Shown here piece by piece: positions 34,957 to 43,067 of a stretch of 64,000 bases of DNA. This DNA is from Clostridia bacterium (GTDB taxonomy: Bacteria > Bacillota > Clostridia > Oscillospirales > CAG-272). The notes beneath the pieces were generated by a model that worked only from the letters and a program-made list of their open reading frames with translations, made no database searches and was not told the DNA's origin. The stretch's first letter is position 1, and every line of letters starts with the position of its first letter. The position numbers and the translations under genes are program-made. The stretch is from contig JAFTYG010000047.1 in NCBI GenBank assembly GCA_017461365.1, positions 23,705 to 87,704 of the forward strand, read 5' to 3'.

Positions 34957-35889
34957 TCACTTACTGTTGAGGAGAGCAAGCTCTTCGTCCGACAGCGAAA
35001 GCTCTATGCCGCGAGCGTTATCGCGGAGCTGCTCGGGAGTTGCCGAGAAGAGCGGTATGACCGTGGGGTATCCTTCGCAACGGTCAAGATTTGCAAGCCA
35101 TGCGATGACGAGCGCGCTCGGATTTACGCCCTTCTCTGCCGCCATACTGCGTATAAAATCGAGGCGTTCGCCGCCCGTGTATTCATCGGGAAGAAGCGCT
35201 GGGTTCTCATATGCTCCCTTGCACAGGCAAGCGTAGGAAACGAGGGGCATATTTTTATCGCAAAGGAAGCGTAATCTTTCTCTGTTTACGATCTCGTTAA
35301 AGGCGTATTTCGGGCCTACCTCAAATTTGGGATTGAGATAGGAAAGTCTCTGCTGCATAACGGTATAGGGGGTAAGGCTCTTGAGCTCGGCAAGCATATT
35401 CGCCTCGGCAAGTCTCCACGTATCGAAGTTGCTTGAGCCGAGGGTGCGCACCTTTCCCTTTTTCACAAGTCGGTGGAAGGCTTCCATCGTTTCCTCAATG
35501 GGGGTATTTATATCGTCTGTATGCGCATAGTAAAGGTCTATGTAGTCGGTCTTTAGCTTGCGCAAACTCTCGTCTATCCAATATTCTATCTGCTCGGCGC
35601 GAAGTCCCGCGCCCTTTCCGTGGCGGTCAAATCCGACCTTTGTGGCAAGCACCACCTTATCGCGGCATCCGCGCTCCGAGAACCATTCTCCGAGAAGCGT
35701 TTCGCTCTCATCGCCCGTTCCCGCCCAATGCGCGTAGTTATTGGACGTGTCGATGAAGTTTCCTCCGAGATCCATATAGGTATCAAGCGTTCTGTATGCC
35801 TCCTCCTTAGAGGTGGTAGTTCCGAAGTTCATAGCTCCGAGAGCAAATGCCGATACGTTCAATCCGTTGGGTAATAAGATTTTTTTCAT
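34957..35889 (-). CDS. Aldo/keto reductase
   Basis: The 310-residue TIM-barrel oxidoreductase has the catalytic tetrad in FIDTSNNYA (Asp, Tyr), VVLATKVGF (Lys) and LYYAHTDD (His), plus the late NADPH loop with SATPEQLRDN. It reduces aldehydes or ketones with NADPH. It lies between the glycyl-radical enzyme and its activase, so it probably reduces the aldehyde or keto product of the radical reaction, or makes its substrate. Confidence 0.9.
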   Translation of the reverse strand: MKKILLPNGLNVSAFALGAMNFGTTTSKEEAYRTLDTYMDLGGNFIDTSNNYAHWAGTGDESETLLGEWFSERGCRDKVVLATKVGFDRHGKGAGLRAEQIEYWIDESLRKLKTDYIDLYYAHTDDINTPIEETMEAFHRLVKKGKVRTLGSSNFDTWRLAEANMLAELKSLTPYTVMQQRLSYLNPKFEVGPKYAFNEIVNRERLRFLCDKNMPLVSYACLCKGAYENPALLPDEYTGGERLDFIRSMAAEKGVNPSALVIAWLANLDRCEGYPTVIPLFSATPEQLRDNARGIELSLSDEELALLNSK

Positions 35890-35906
35890 GTTATTTCTGC
35901 CTTTCT

Positions 35907-38129
35907 TTATTTAAGTCTTTCAATAATATCGTTTTGTAATCTTTCGCAAATATCTACGAAAACTCCGCTGTATCCCGTTACTCTTACGCGGATGTCGCGA
36001 TGGGCATCGGGATCTCTTTGCGCCTCGATAAGTGTATCGGCTCCCACTGCCGTTACCTGCGCGTGGAGTCCGCCTCTGTCAAAATAGTTACCGAGAAGCA
36101 GTGAAAAGAGCGCGTGTCCGTCCTCGCCCTTGTAATCTGCGGGGTTAATATCAAGGTTGAGCGCGCCAGACAGAAGTCCGTCCGCAGGAAGGCTCAGCAT
36201 AGAATTGAACAGCCCTGTAATTCCGTTTATGCAAGAGCCGTTTGACGGTCTCGTATTCTGTGAGAAGGGGGTATGCGCCCGCCGTCCGTCGGGTGTCGCA
36301 CCGAAGGTCTCGCCATTCTTTAAGTGCCACGTATCGCTCTGCATACAGGGCACAAGGAAGAGGTGTTCTCTTTCAAGGTAAGGTCTGCTCTTTTCTATCG
36401 TCAGCTCGCAGGCTCTCTCGGACAGTCTTTTGGAGTGGTAATTTGACAGCGCGCTGTCGCTACCGTATTTTTCGACGCTTCTGCAAAGCGCGAGGATATT
36501 CTCATAACCGACAAAGTCACATTCAACCGCTTCGAGAAGCTCGGAAAGCGTGAGACGCTTATCTGTAAAGACGAGCTTATCCACGACGGTGAAGCTGTCT
36601 GCAACCGTTGCGAACATTTGAAACGACTGAAGCTCATAGTAATATTTTGCGTTTGCCGAGATACATTCTCCGCTATCTGTTGCGCATTCGGCAAAGCAAT
36701 CTCTGAAGGTAAGGAGCGCCGAGGGCTTACGCTGTCTTGCCCGCAGCTCGCGGCTTATTTGGGAGAGCTTGCGGTCGATAAAGTCTGACATACGCTCAAA
36801 AAAGCCGTTGTAAACGTCCTCTATGCTTATTTCTCTGTCTGTGATCTCGGCAAGCTCTCGCAGGACTATTATAAGATCCTCCGGCCAGCCGTGCTCGGTG
36901 TTCATACGCATAAAGGGAACAAGCTCCTTTTTTTCATCCTCCGACAGTACTTCGTATTTATAAGCCTTAGGACCGCCCTGTATCCACACGCTATCAGGAC
37001 CTAAGGAGGGCCAATTACATCCGAAGTGCTCATATTTTCGGCTGTCCGCTTCGGGAATACCTATACGCGCGTAGGTCTTTAGCATACTGTTATCGTTATA
37101 GAACATCAGCGACGAGCTCTTAAGCGCTTTATCGGTAAGCGTTCGCCAAAGCCTCGGATGCGCTTTATCCATCCCCTCGAAATATCTTACGACAACGACG
37201 GGGTTTTTGAATGACGGCACTATACACTCGGCAAAGAGCTCTGTAAGCTCACTGACAGCGCTTTCTCCGTTTTCGTCCGTACCCGCAAGGAGAAGATACT
37301 GCGGCGCGTCGAAGTTCAGAATTCGCTTGAACGTAGTGCTGTTCTGATCATCTCCCACTTGATGCTCGCCTCGTCCCATAATGAGGTTATGCTTGCAGTA
37401 GTAGTCGGTTATGAGCGCCTTTGCCTCTTCCCTTGTAAGCCTTCCGCCCTCGACGTCGGCGCGATAGAGCGGATAAAGTATCTTATCGAGCCGTCCGACG
37501 GTCAGCGTGGGATTTTCGGTTACATACGCGCAATTGATCAGCGTTACTATCCACAAAAGCTGAAGCGCTTCGCGGAAGGTCTCAGGGCGCTCGGAGGCAG
37601 TTTTCCTGAGATCATTTGCGACTGCGACAAGTCCCTTTTGCTCTGCCGCATCGGCGTATCTCAGCATATAATCGGCTATAGCCCTATGCACCTCGAGCAT
37701 AGCGCGAAGAAATATTTTTTTATCCTCGCTCTCAGCCGCCGCAAGCGTTTTTTCGGCTCTTTTTCTGAGACCGCAAAGACCTTCGTTTACCAAGGTCTCC
37801 CAAGAATAAGAGCAATGTCCCGAGGAAAGTATGACCTCCTTCCCGGGGTAGTCGGGATGCTTTATATATTCGGCAAAGGCTCTTTCCTCGTCCTCGGTAA
37901 GCACTCTGTCGACATATCGCCCAGCGATGAGGTCGTATTTCTCAACGGGTGTGGAGACACGCGACAGAAGTATTGACAGATACCTCGAAAAGCGCAAGGG
38001 GTGAGGCAGATCCTTATACTCGCTCTTTATCTCATTGAGTATCAGAAATCGCTCCGACGCGGTGGCAAGCATCGGCTTTTCGGTCAGCGCGCTCTCCGCC
38101 TCGACGACGTTTATTTTCAAGTCCTTCAT
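35907..38129 (-). CDS. Glycyl-radical enzyme of unassigned type
   Basis: The 740-residue protein is a pyruvate formate-lyase-like glycyl-radical enzyme. The glycyl loop is RVTGYSGVFVD, with the radical Gly about 21 residues from the C-terminus. The thiyl Cys is Cys371 in HFGCNWPSLG. Known diol dehydratases, choline lyase and related enzymes have GCVEP there, where Glu acts in proton transfer; this protein has Asn-Trp instead of x-Glu and only one Cys, unlike PFL. It is also shorter than most relatives. It is co-transcribed with a DMT transporter, a reductase and its activase. Function is not assignable; a lyase without the Glu step is one possibility. Confidence 0.88.
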   Translation of the reverse strand: MKDLKINVVEAESALTEKPMLATASERFLILNEIKSEYKDLPHPLRFSRYLSILLSRVSTPVEKYDLIAGRYVDRVLTEDEERAFAEYIKHPDYPGKEVILSSGHCSYSWETLVNEGLCGLRKRAEKTLAAAESEDKKIFLRAMLEVHRAIADYMLRYADAAEQKGLVAVANDLRKTASERPETFREALQLLWIVTLINCAYVTENPTLTVGRLDKILYPLYRADVEGGRLTREEAKALITDYYCKHNLIMGRGEHQVGDDQNSTTFKRILNFDAPQYLLLAGTDENGESAVSELTELFAECIVPSFKNPVVVVRYFEGMDKAHPRLWRTLTDKALKSSSLMFYNDNSMLKTYARIGIPEADSRKYEHFGCNWPSLGPDSVWIQGGPKAYKYEVLSEDEKKELVPFMRMNTEHGWPEDLIIVLRELAEITDREISIEDVYNGFFERMSDFIDRKLSQISRELRARQRKPSALLTFRDCFAECATDSGECISANAKYYYELQSFQMFATVADSFTVVDKLVFTDKRLTLSELLEAVECDFVGYENILALCRSVEKYGSDSALSNYHSKRLSERACELTIEKSRPYLEREHLFLVPCMQSDTWHLKNGETFGATPDGRRAHTPFSQNTRPSNGSCINGITGLFNSMLSLPADGLLSGALNLDINPADYKGEDGHALFSLLLGNYFDRGGLHAQVTAVGADTLIEAQRDPDAHRDIRVRVTGYSGVFVDICERLQNDIIERLK

Positions 38130-38139
38130 TTTATCCTCC

Positions 38140-39114
38140 TCAGAGCACGTTCATTACGATGATACCGACAAGCGCGACAAGTGAGCCGACAATGCTCCGC
38201 CACGTCATTTTCTCGTTAAAGAAGATCATCGCCACAAAGTTTACCGTGATCAGGCATCCGCCCTTGATTATCGGATAGAGCACCTGAGAGCTCATTCCGT
38301 AGTCGTTTGTCGCCACAGTCTGCAAATAATTTGCCGCGAAAAGGCAGACCGCCATCACTCCTATATGCGCAAGCACTCTTATGGGAATATAGAGCCGTTT
38401 TTTGCTTTCGGTCAGCTCGGAGACCTTCTCTGTCTCTGGGCGTTTATTTTTCTTTTTATTCGCGTCCCATATCCAGAACGCCGCGAACACAAGGAGCAAT
38501 ACTGCCGCCGCAAAGACGTATGTATAAAAATGGAACACCGATTTCGGGTATATCTTTTCAGCCGCGTGAGCGCCTGCCTCGGTGTAGTATTCCTTATAAA
38601 GCTGTTGCGAAAAGCTCGAAAGTCCGTCTCCGAGGGTGGCTATAATGAGGAGCAATATTCCCGAGAAGCCTCCGCCCGCGGTCTTTTTGCTGTGCCCCGC
38701 AAGTATGACGGTTGCTCCGAGGATGAACGCAAAGCCTATCATTTTGGGAACCGAGATCGGCTGTCCGAACAAAACAAGGCAAAGAAGAGCGGGAAGAAGC
38801 GAGCCGAGTGTCATTCCAACGTCCATCGCCACCATCGAATTCTTACGCACCGCCATGAGCCAACCGACAAGAAACGCCGCGTTTGCGATACCTGAGAATG
38901 CGCATATAGCAAGCATTCCGCCATCAACTCGCAGAGAGCCTCCCGAGCCTTCGGCAAATACAAGCGCCGCGCCTATTATGACGCAGAACACCATACGCAC
39001 GAAATTGAAAAGGACTGAGTCGCCCGTATCTCTGACGGCGGTACTTGTTTTCTTTCCGCAGTACCCTTTTATCGTAAGGAAGAACAGAGCTATAATAACT
39101 ATCAGGTAAACCAT
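38140..39114 (-). CDS. DMT-superfamily (EamA-like) transporter
   Basis: The 324-residue protein has about ten hydrophobic helices in two related halves. The ends GMTLGSLLPALLCLVLFGQPIS and YPIIKGGCLITVNFVAMIFFNEK are typical of EamA/DMT carriers. A long hydrophilic loop lies between the halves (NKKKNKRPETEKVSELTESK). It is the first gene of the glycyl-radical operon and its stop lies inside the GRE ribosome binding region. It probably imports the GRE substrate or exports a product. AGGAG precedes the ATG. Confidence 0.82.
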   Translation of the reverse strand: MVYLIVIIALFFLTIKGYCGKKTSTAVRDTGDSVLFNFVRMVFCVIIGAALVFAEGSGGSLRVDGGMLAICAFSGIANAAFLVGWLMAVRKNSMVAMDVGMTLGSLLPALLCLVLFGQPISVPKMIGFAFILGATVILAGHSKKTAGGGFSGILLLIIATLGDGLSSFSQQLYKEYYTEAGAHAAEKIYPKSVFHFYTYVFAAAVLLLVFAAFWIWDANKKKNKRPETEKVSELTESKKRLYIPIRVLAHIGVMAVCLFAANYLQTVATNDYGMSSQVLYPIIKGGCLITVNFVAMIFFNEKMTWRSIVGSLVALVGIIVMNVL

Positions 39115-39156
39115 TCCGAGCTCCTATGAAACCAAATAAAAATTCACTGTGGCTTC

Positions 39157-39162
39157 ATTATA
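39157..39162 (-). promoter_or_regulatory. Probable -10 of the glycyl-radical operon
   Basis: TATAAT on the minus strand, 43 bp before the DMT start, without a convincing -35 at 17 bp. This suits activator dependence on the divergent AraC protein. Confidence 0.4.
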
Positions 39163-39204
39163 ACACAAAAACGTCAACGGGAAAATGTATAATAACAAAA
39201 AACC

Positions 39205-39233
39205 TTGATTTTTCTGCACTAATATGTTATAAT
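39205..39233 (+). promoter_or_regulatory. Predicted sigma-A promoter of the AraC gene at 39259
   Basis: TTGATT (39205-39210) and TATAAT (39228-39233) are 17 bp apart, 25 bp before the ATG. Confidence 0.6.
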
Positions 39234-39258
39234 TTAAAAAAGTGACGGAGGTATAAAA

Positions 39259-40107
39259 ATGAATATTGCAGACATATCCGAGCTTAAAGAGAAAAATGCG
39301 GACGCGCAGATATTTGAGATCTTTCCCGAGCGTTGGGAGAAGCGCCGTGAATTTTCCCTTTACAAGCGCAAGGGGCGCCCTTGCTCCGCGCTCTTTTTCG
39401 CGCAAGGCGACGTGGAGATATGCTTTTACAGCGGAGATAAGACCGTTTCGGCAAAAAAGGGGGACGTCGTTTATATTCCCGAGGGCATATGCTATACTGC
39501 ATCGATAGAAAAAAAGAACTCCTCACAGACCGTTACCTATACTGTAAACTTCGATCTTTTTGAGGAGAGCCGCAAAAAGCTGTTTCTTTCGTCGGATATA
39601 AAGATACTCGCCAGCAGGCAGGACAGCCTTTTCGAGAGGCGCTTCAAGGAGCTGTCCGATACTGTACACAGACTCAGAGATACGGGAGACAAGGAAAGCT
39701 ATAACCGAACGAGAGCTAAGGGTGAATTTCTTCTGCTGCTCGACTCAGTTGCCGACACCGCCTCTATACGCGACGACAGCTATTATCCAATCCGCCGCGG
39801 TGTAGACGCCTTTTGCGGTGAGTGGAACAAAAACGAGCGCATAGAAAAATACGCTTCTCTGTGCGGTATCAGCGAGACTTATTTTTTCAGGTGCTTCAAA
39901 AAATGGTCGGGCGTCAGCCCTGTGGAATACCGAAACAATCTGCGTTTGTCGAACGCCGAAAGTCTTTTGCGATGCACCGATATGCAGATACAGGAGATCT
40001 CCGCGGCAGTAGGGTTTACCGATCCGTTTTATTTCTGCCGTATCTTTTCGGACAAGTACGGGATGTCGCCGAAAAAATACAGAGAGAGGTATCAGGGAGA
40101 GGGGTAA
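39259..40107 (+). CDS. AraC-family transcriptional regulator
   Basis: The 282-residue protein has an N-terminal cupin domain (VEICFYSGDKTVSAKKGDVV, then YIPEGICYTA) and the C-terminal AraC DNA-binding domain with EKYASLCGISETYFFRCFKKWSG and IQEISAAVGFTDPFYFCRIFSDKYG. It is divergent from the DMT/GRE/AKR/activase operon, and is its likely activator. CGGAGG precedes the ATG. Confidence 0.88.
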   Translation: MNIADISELKEKNADAQIFEIFPERWEKRREFSLYKRKGRPCSALFFAQGDVEICFYSGDKTVSAKKGDVVYIPEGICYTASIEKKNSSQTVTYTVNFDLFEESRKKLFLSSDIKILASRQDSLFERRFKELSDTVHRLRDTGDKESYNRTRAKGEFLLLLDSVADTASIRDDSYYPIRRGVDAFCGEWNKNERIEKYASLCGISETYFFRCFKKWSGVSPVEYRNNLRLSNAESLLRCTDMQIQEISAAVGFTDPFYFCRIFSDKYGMSPKKYRERYQGEG

Positions 40108-40160
40108 AAATGCTTACTCCGCTTGGCTTCGTTAGGAGCGGTATTTTTTGTCAGTATAGG

Positions 40161-40189
40161 TTGACACGTCGGTTTGTTTGTGTTATAAT
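40161..40189 (+). promoter_or_regulatory. Perfect consensus promoter of the toxin-like transcript
   Basis: TTGACA (40161-40166), 17 bp, TATAAT (40184-40189). No known gene follows within 370 bp except the broken toxin frame, so it drives a short RNA from about 40196. Confidence 0.8.
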
Positions 40190-40325
40190 ATTTGCGTTAG
40201 TTTTTACCCATGAGGGGGTATCCCACGATATTGAGCCCACGTTAGCGGCTCCGTCGATTAAGGCGGTCGTTTCCCGAGCTTCGGGAACGCAATAATTCTT
40301 TTTGCCTTCCCGTTGAGGGGAGGTG

Positions 40326-40418
40326 ATGTTAATGTAAATAACGCTTTAGCAGTTACTCCTGATAGCAGGCTTCGTAATCGCGCTTTTGACTTACATTGAT
40401 AAAAATAAAAAGAATTAA
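40326..40418 (+). pseudogene. Type I toxin-like membrane peptide with two in-frame stops
   Basis: After a strong AGGGGAGGTG site, the frame reads M-L-M-stop-ITL-stop, then QLLLIAGFVIALLTYIDK and a lysine-rich tail ending in TAA. A short hydrophobic helix followed by a basic tail is the form of Firmicutes holin-like type I toxins. Replacing the TAA and TAG by CAA and CAG would restore one 31-residue peptide, and both differences are C-to-T changes. The gene therefore looks recently inactivated. The convergent RNA and shared terminator of a type I system remain. An unusual regulatory leader cannot be excluded. Confidence 0.6.
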
Positions 40419-40491
40419 CCGCCCGGTCTCGCAAACATAGGCGGTTAATTCTTTAACACTTACGGGAAGCTGCCGTCATCGGCGCCCCTCT
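40405..40491 (-). ncRNA. Putative antisense RNA antitoxin
   Basis: A perfect promoter on the minus strand points toward the toxin frame, and a strong terminator with a T-run lies 40-80 bp away. The predicted RNA of about 85 nt overlaps the 3' end of the toxin transcript through the terminator, as in Fst/par and TxpA/RatA type systems. Direct evidence is limited to promoter, terminator and geometry. Confidence 0.6.
40410..40455. terminator. Shared bidirectional terminator of the toxin/antitoxin RNAs
   Basis: AAGAATTAACCGCC (40410-40423) pairs perfectly with GGCGGTTAATTCTT (40440-40453). On the minus strand TTTTTATTTTTA follows, a strong terminator; on the plus strand the T-run is short. Confidence 0.8.
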
Positions 40492-40497
40492 ACCGTT

Positions 40498-40526
40498 ATT
40501 ATACAGCATTTTATATTGATTGTCAA
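40498..40526 (-). promoter_or_regulatory. Perfect consensus promoter of the antisense RNA
   Basis: On the minus strand TTGACA (40521-40526), 17 bp, TATAAT (40498-40503). It lies just upstream of the divergently oriented GDPD gene and points away from it. Confidence 0.8.
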
Positions 40527-40561
40527 TAGATTTAAAATATTTTTACGGAAAGGACAAAACA

Positions 40562-41398
40562 ATGGACACAAAGGTTACACTTACAGGACACAGAGGTTGG
40601 AGAGCAAAGTATCCCGAAAACACAATGCGCGGATTTCGTGAGGTGTTGAAGCTCGATATTGACGCTATCGAGATGGATGCTCACATGACAAAGGACTACC
40701 ACATCGTTATCTGCCACGATCCCAATCTTGCGCGTACGACCGATACTGAAGGTCTCATTTATCAAATGACGCTTGACGAGGTACGCAAGGCTGATGCGGG
40801 CATCAAGTTCGGAGAGGAATTCAAGGGTGAGCGCGTACCCACTATGGAAGAATTTCTCGAGCTCATGGCTACGCGCCCCGACGTAAAGCTGCTCCTTGAG
40901 CTCAAGGATTATCCCGAGGAGATAGGCGATTTTGCTTATGCCTCCGCAGAGCTTACCTTATCGCTCTGCAAGAAATACGGCGTTTTCGGCAAGGACAGGC
41001 TGACGGTCATTACTTTCTCGACGGGCATCTGCGCTTGGCTCAGAACACGATACACAAAGGAGGACTTTTCAATACACGGATTTTACCCCAAGGCAAAAAT
41101 GAAGGGATATGCCTCCGACGATCCTTACAAATATTATGACGAGGTATGTCTTTTCAACTCGAGCGACAAGGATGCCACGGGTATGCCGATAAAGCACGAC
41201 AGCCCCGTTGCGGACAAGGCGAGATTTACCGAATTTGCTCTTATGGGTATCAAGCCCTGTGTTTATTTCAAGCTGAACACGGATGAGGCGGCCTACCGCG
41301 AAGCGTACGAAAACGGAGCTATCGGATTTACCTGCGACCATCCCGACATTTGCGGAGAGATACTCGATAAGATCGGCGCGAGAAAGTTGAAAAGATAA
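40562..41398 (+). CDS. Glycerophosphodiester phosphodiesterase family protein
   Basis: The start at 40562 follows GGAAAGGAC and gives 278 residues. The GDPD catalytic motifs are GHRGWRAKYPENT (catalytic His and Arg/Glu), EMDAHMTKDYHIVICHDPNL (metal Glu-x-Asp and the second His) and LLLELKDYP. It hydrolyses glycerophosphodiesters to glycerol-3-phosphate and an alcohol. There is no signal peptide, so it acts in the cytoplasm. The gene is monocistronic with a hairpin after the stop. Confidence 0.92.
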   Translation: MDTKVTLTGHRGWRAKYPENTMRGFREVLKLDIDAIEMDAHMTKDYHIVICHDPNLARTTDTEGLIYQMTLDEVRKADAGIKFGEEFKGERVPTMEEFLELMATRPDVKLLLELKDYPEEIGDFAYASAELTLSLCKKYGVFGKDRLTVITFSTGICAWLRTRYTKEDFSIHGFYPKAKMKGYASDDPYKYYDEVCLFNSSDKDATGMPIKHDSPVADKARFTEFALMGIKPCVYFKLNTDEAAYREAYENGAIGFTCDHPDICGEILDKIGARKLKR

Positions 41399-41445
41399 CG
41401 AAAAAATAGCCCGATTGCTGTTCTTATAAGAATTTTAACCAAAAT

Positions 41446-41472
41446 TGGCAGAGAGGTTGTTTCTCTGCCGAT
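41446..41472 (+). terminator. Hairpin downstream of the GDPD gene
   Basis: GGCAGAG and CTCTGCC pair around a short loop with AT-rich flanks, 48 bp after the stop. The T-run is weak. Confidence 0.5.
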
Positions 41473-41500
41473 TTGCGGTATAGGTGATAAAATTGAAAAA

Positions 41501-41824
41501 TTGAAAGACAGAAAAACGACAAGATTAAAAGGCGCAGACTATAATAGTACAGGTGTAGTTTTTTAACGATGTGTACAAAAGAGAGACGTTGCATACTCTC
41601 TCGAATTGTAGAGGACGCCGGTCCCTGCAATTCAAAATACGATCGTTGCCCGTTTTATTTCAACGTTCAAAAGATTTTGCAACAAAGAATATGGCAAGAA
41701 TATTTGGCAATACCGTTCCAACGATCATATTATAAGAAACCAACACGATTATGATGAGCATTTGAATTACATCTACGAAAATCCCATGCGTTGGTACTAC
41801 GACGAATTATACACAGAAGAATAA
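41501..41824 (+). pseudogene. Decayed REP-associated tyrosine transposase (RAYT, IS200/Y1-like)
   Basis: Three fragments can be read. Frame 2 from 41501 has TTRLKGADYNSTGVVF, a RAYT N-terminus (typical DYNxxGxYFVT). Frame 1 from 41569 continues MCTKERRCILSRIVED. Frame 2 from 41645 to the TAA at 41824 gives VARFISTFKRFCNKEYGKNI and WQYRSNDHIIRNQHDYDEHL, ending YIYENPMRWYYDELYTEE, the typical RAYT C-terminus. The central part with the HUH metal motif is missing and two frameshifts are present, so the gene is dead. RAYTs are domesticated transposases associated with palindromic repeats, which are abundant in this window. Confidence 0.75.
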
Positions 41825-41828
41825 CCGA

Positions 41829-41865
41829 AAAAGCACAGAACTCATTTTGTAAATTCTGTGCTTTT
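41829..41865. terminator. Terminator of the TSCPD gene
   Basis: AAAGCACAGAA and TTCTGTGCTTT form the stem; on the minus strand TTTTT follows, 18 bp after the TSCPD stop. Confidence 0.75.
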
Positions 41866-41882
41866 CTGTTTTTACGGCAGTT

Positions 41883-42140
41883 TTATGCGTTTTTTTCCTT
41901 ATACTCTGCAAGAGCGCGGGCGAGCTGATCGGGGCAGGAGGTTGCCTTGAGTCCGCAACGGATGCCCGAAAGTCTATTTATCGCCTCGTCGATCTCCATT
42001 CCCTCGGCAAGCGCGGCGACGCCCTTGGTGTTACCCGCACATCCGCCCTCGAAGGTTATCTTCTGTATCTTGCCGTCCTCTACGTCAATATTTATTCTGC
42101 GCGAGCACACGCCGCGCGTGGTGTAGGTTATATGTTCCAT
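41883..42140 (-). CDS. TSCPD domain protein (TIGR03905-like)
   Basis: The 85-residue protein has the TSCPD pattern: CSRRINIDVEDGKI, GGCAGNTKGV and the eponymous TSCPDQLA motif near the C-terminus, with four cysteines placed for metal binding. The domain also occurs at the C-terminus of some B12-dependent ribonucleotide reductases; stand-alone copies are common in Clostridia and of unknown function. AAAGGAA precedes the ATG. It is the last gene after htpG on the same strand. Confidence 0.88.
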   Translation of the reverse strand: MEHITYTTRGVCSRRINIDVEDGKIQKITFEGGCAGNTKGVAALAEGMEIDEAINRLSGIRCGLKATSCPDQLARALAEYKEKNA

Positions 42141-42188
42141 TTTTATTCCTTTCCTTGTTCTGTCTTGCTTTCGATCCGTCCTATACCG

Positions 42189-43067
42189 TCAAGTCTGATC
42201 AACTCTCGGATAGAGTCCCACAAGTGTGTACCGCGTATATTCCTCCGACATAAAGAGGTGAAAAGGCGGTATATTTTTTTCGGGCAGATCAAACGTAAAA
42301 TAATATTTTTGCAGACCGCTGTCGTATTCAACGGGCAAAGAGTCTATTTTTGAGAGCCGCGCGCCGAATATATCGGCAACCCCCGATATATCCGAAAGCG
42401 CCTTTCCGTTATCCGATATAACCGAGAACTCAAAGCTCCAATGAGCGTTCTTTGGTACTCTGTCTGGGATCGCTCTGCCCACAAGAGCGTACTTTGCGCT
42501 TCCCTCCACGCTCTCCGAGTCGGGCTCGCAGACAGCGCATATTTTTAGCTCATATCTGTCAAGCATAGAATAAAACCCGAAAAGTCTGCCGTTGCGTGAA
42601 TTCTCGACAGGCAATATGCAAAACTCGCATCGGCTGTCGTAAACGTCCTCGCACGCGGCGGAAAACGACGGTGAAAAGACCTCCTTCGGTGTTGTTATGA
42701 CCTTTGAAAAGCATGAAAAGGCGCTCTCGTTATATCTGTTTCGCACAAGCGCGACCTTTCCGTGCGAGCCTGCGGCTATCTCTTCCCCGAAGAAGCTATG
42801 TCTCCAAAGCTCCGTTCCGTATCTGCGCGACGCTCCGAGCGCCATGCAGAGCCTTGCCCTATCCTCATAAGTCGACATCGGAAGTTTTTTTCGGAACTCC
42901 TCGCAGACATCCCCTGCCTCGCGCCCAAAATCGCCCGACACAAACGTCTCGACGAGCTCGGACACAGAAAGTCTTCTCTGCTCCTCGGCAATATTCTGTC
43001 TGCGCGAAAATTCCCCGATATTTTCACAATGTATATTTACAGTCTCGGAGCTGTTCATAGGCTTCAC
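42189..43067 (-). CDS. Prephenate-dehydratase-like protein without the TRF motif
   Basis: The 292-residue protein has no clear family name. Residues about 100-170 recall the prephenate dehydratase fold: KVALVRNRYNESAFSCFSKV, then CEFCILPVENSRNGRLFGFY, followed by LDRYELKICAVCEP (compare PDT's VPIENSxxGxV...DLL...L.I..E). The catalytic Thr-Arg-Phe motif of PDT is not visible, so catalysis is doubtful. The GTG start at 43067 overlaps the htpG stop (GTGA); an ATG at 43058 is an alternative. Coupling to the chaperone gene suggests shared regulation. Function unknown. Confidence 0.6.
   Translation of the reverse strand: MKPMNSSETVNIHCENIGEFSRRQNIAEEQRRLSVSELVETFVSGDFGREAGDVCEEFRKKLPMSTYEDRARLCMALGASRRYGTELWRHSFFGEEIAAGSHGKVALVRNRYNESAFSCFSKVITTPKEVFSPSFSAACEDVYDSRCEFCILPVENSRNGRLFGFYSMLDRYELKICAVCEPDSESVEGSAKYALVGRAIPDRVPKNAHWSFEFSVISDNGKALSDISGVADIFGARLSKIDSLPVEYDSGLQKYYFTFDLPEKNIPPFHLFMSEEYTRYTLVGLYPRVDQT

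Noticed and set aside
40326-40418. Stop-codon reassignment (TAA/TAG read as Gln) to explain the interrupted toxin
   Set aside because: Many genes here end in TAA with neighbours starting directly after, and no conserved protein contains internal TAA or TAG. Mutation is the simpler explanation.
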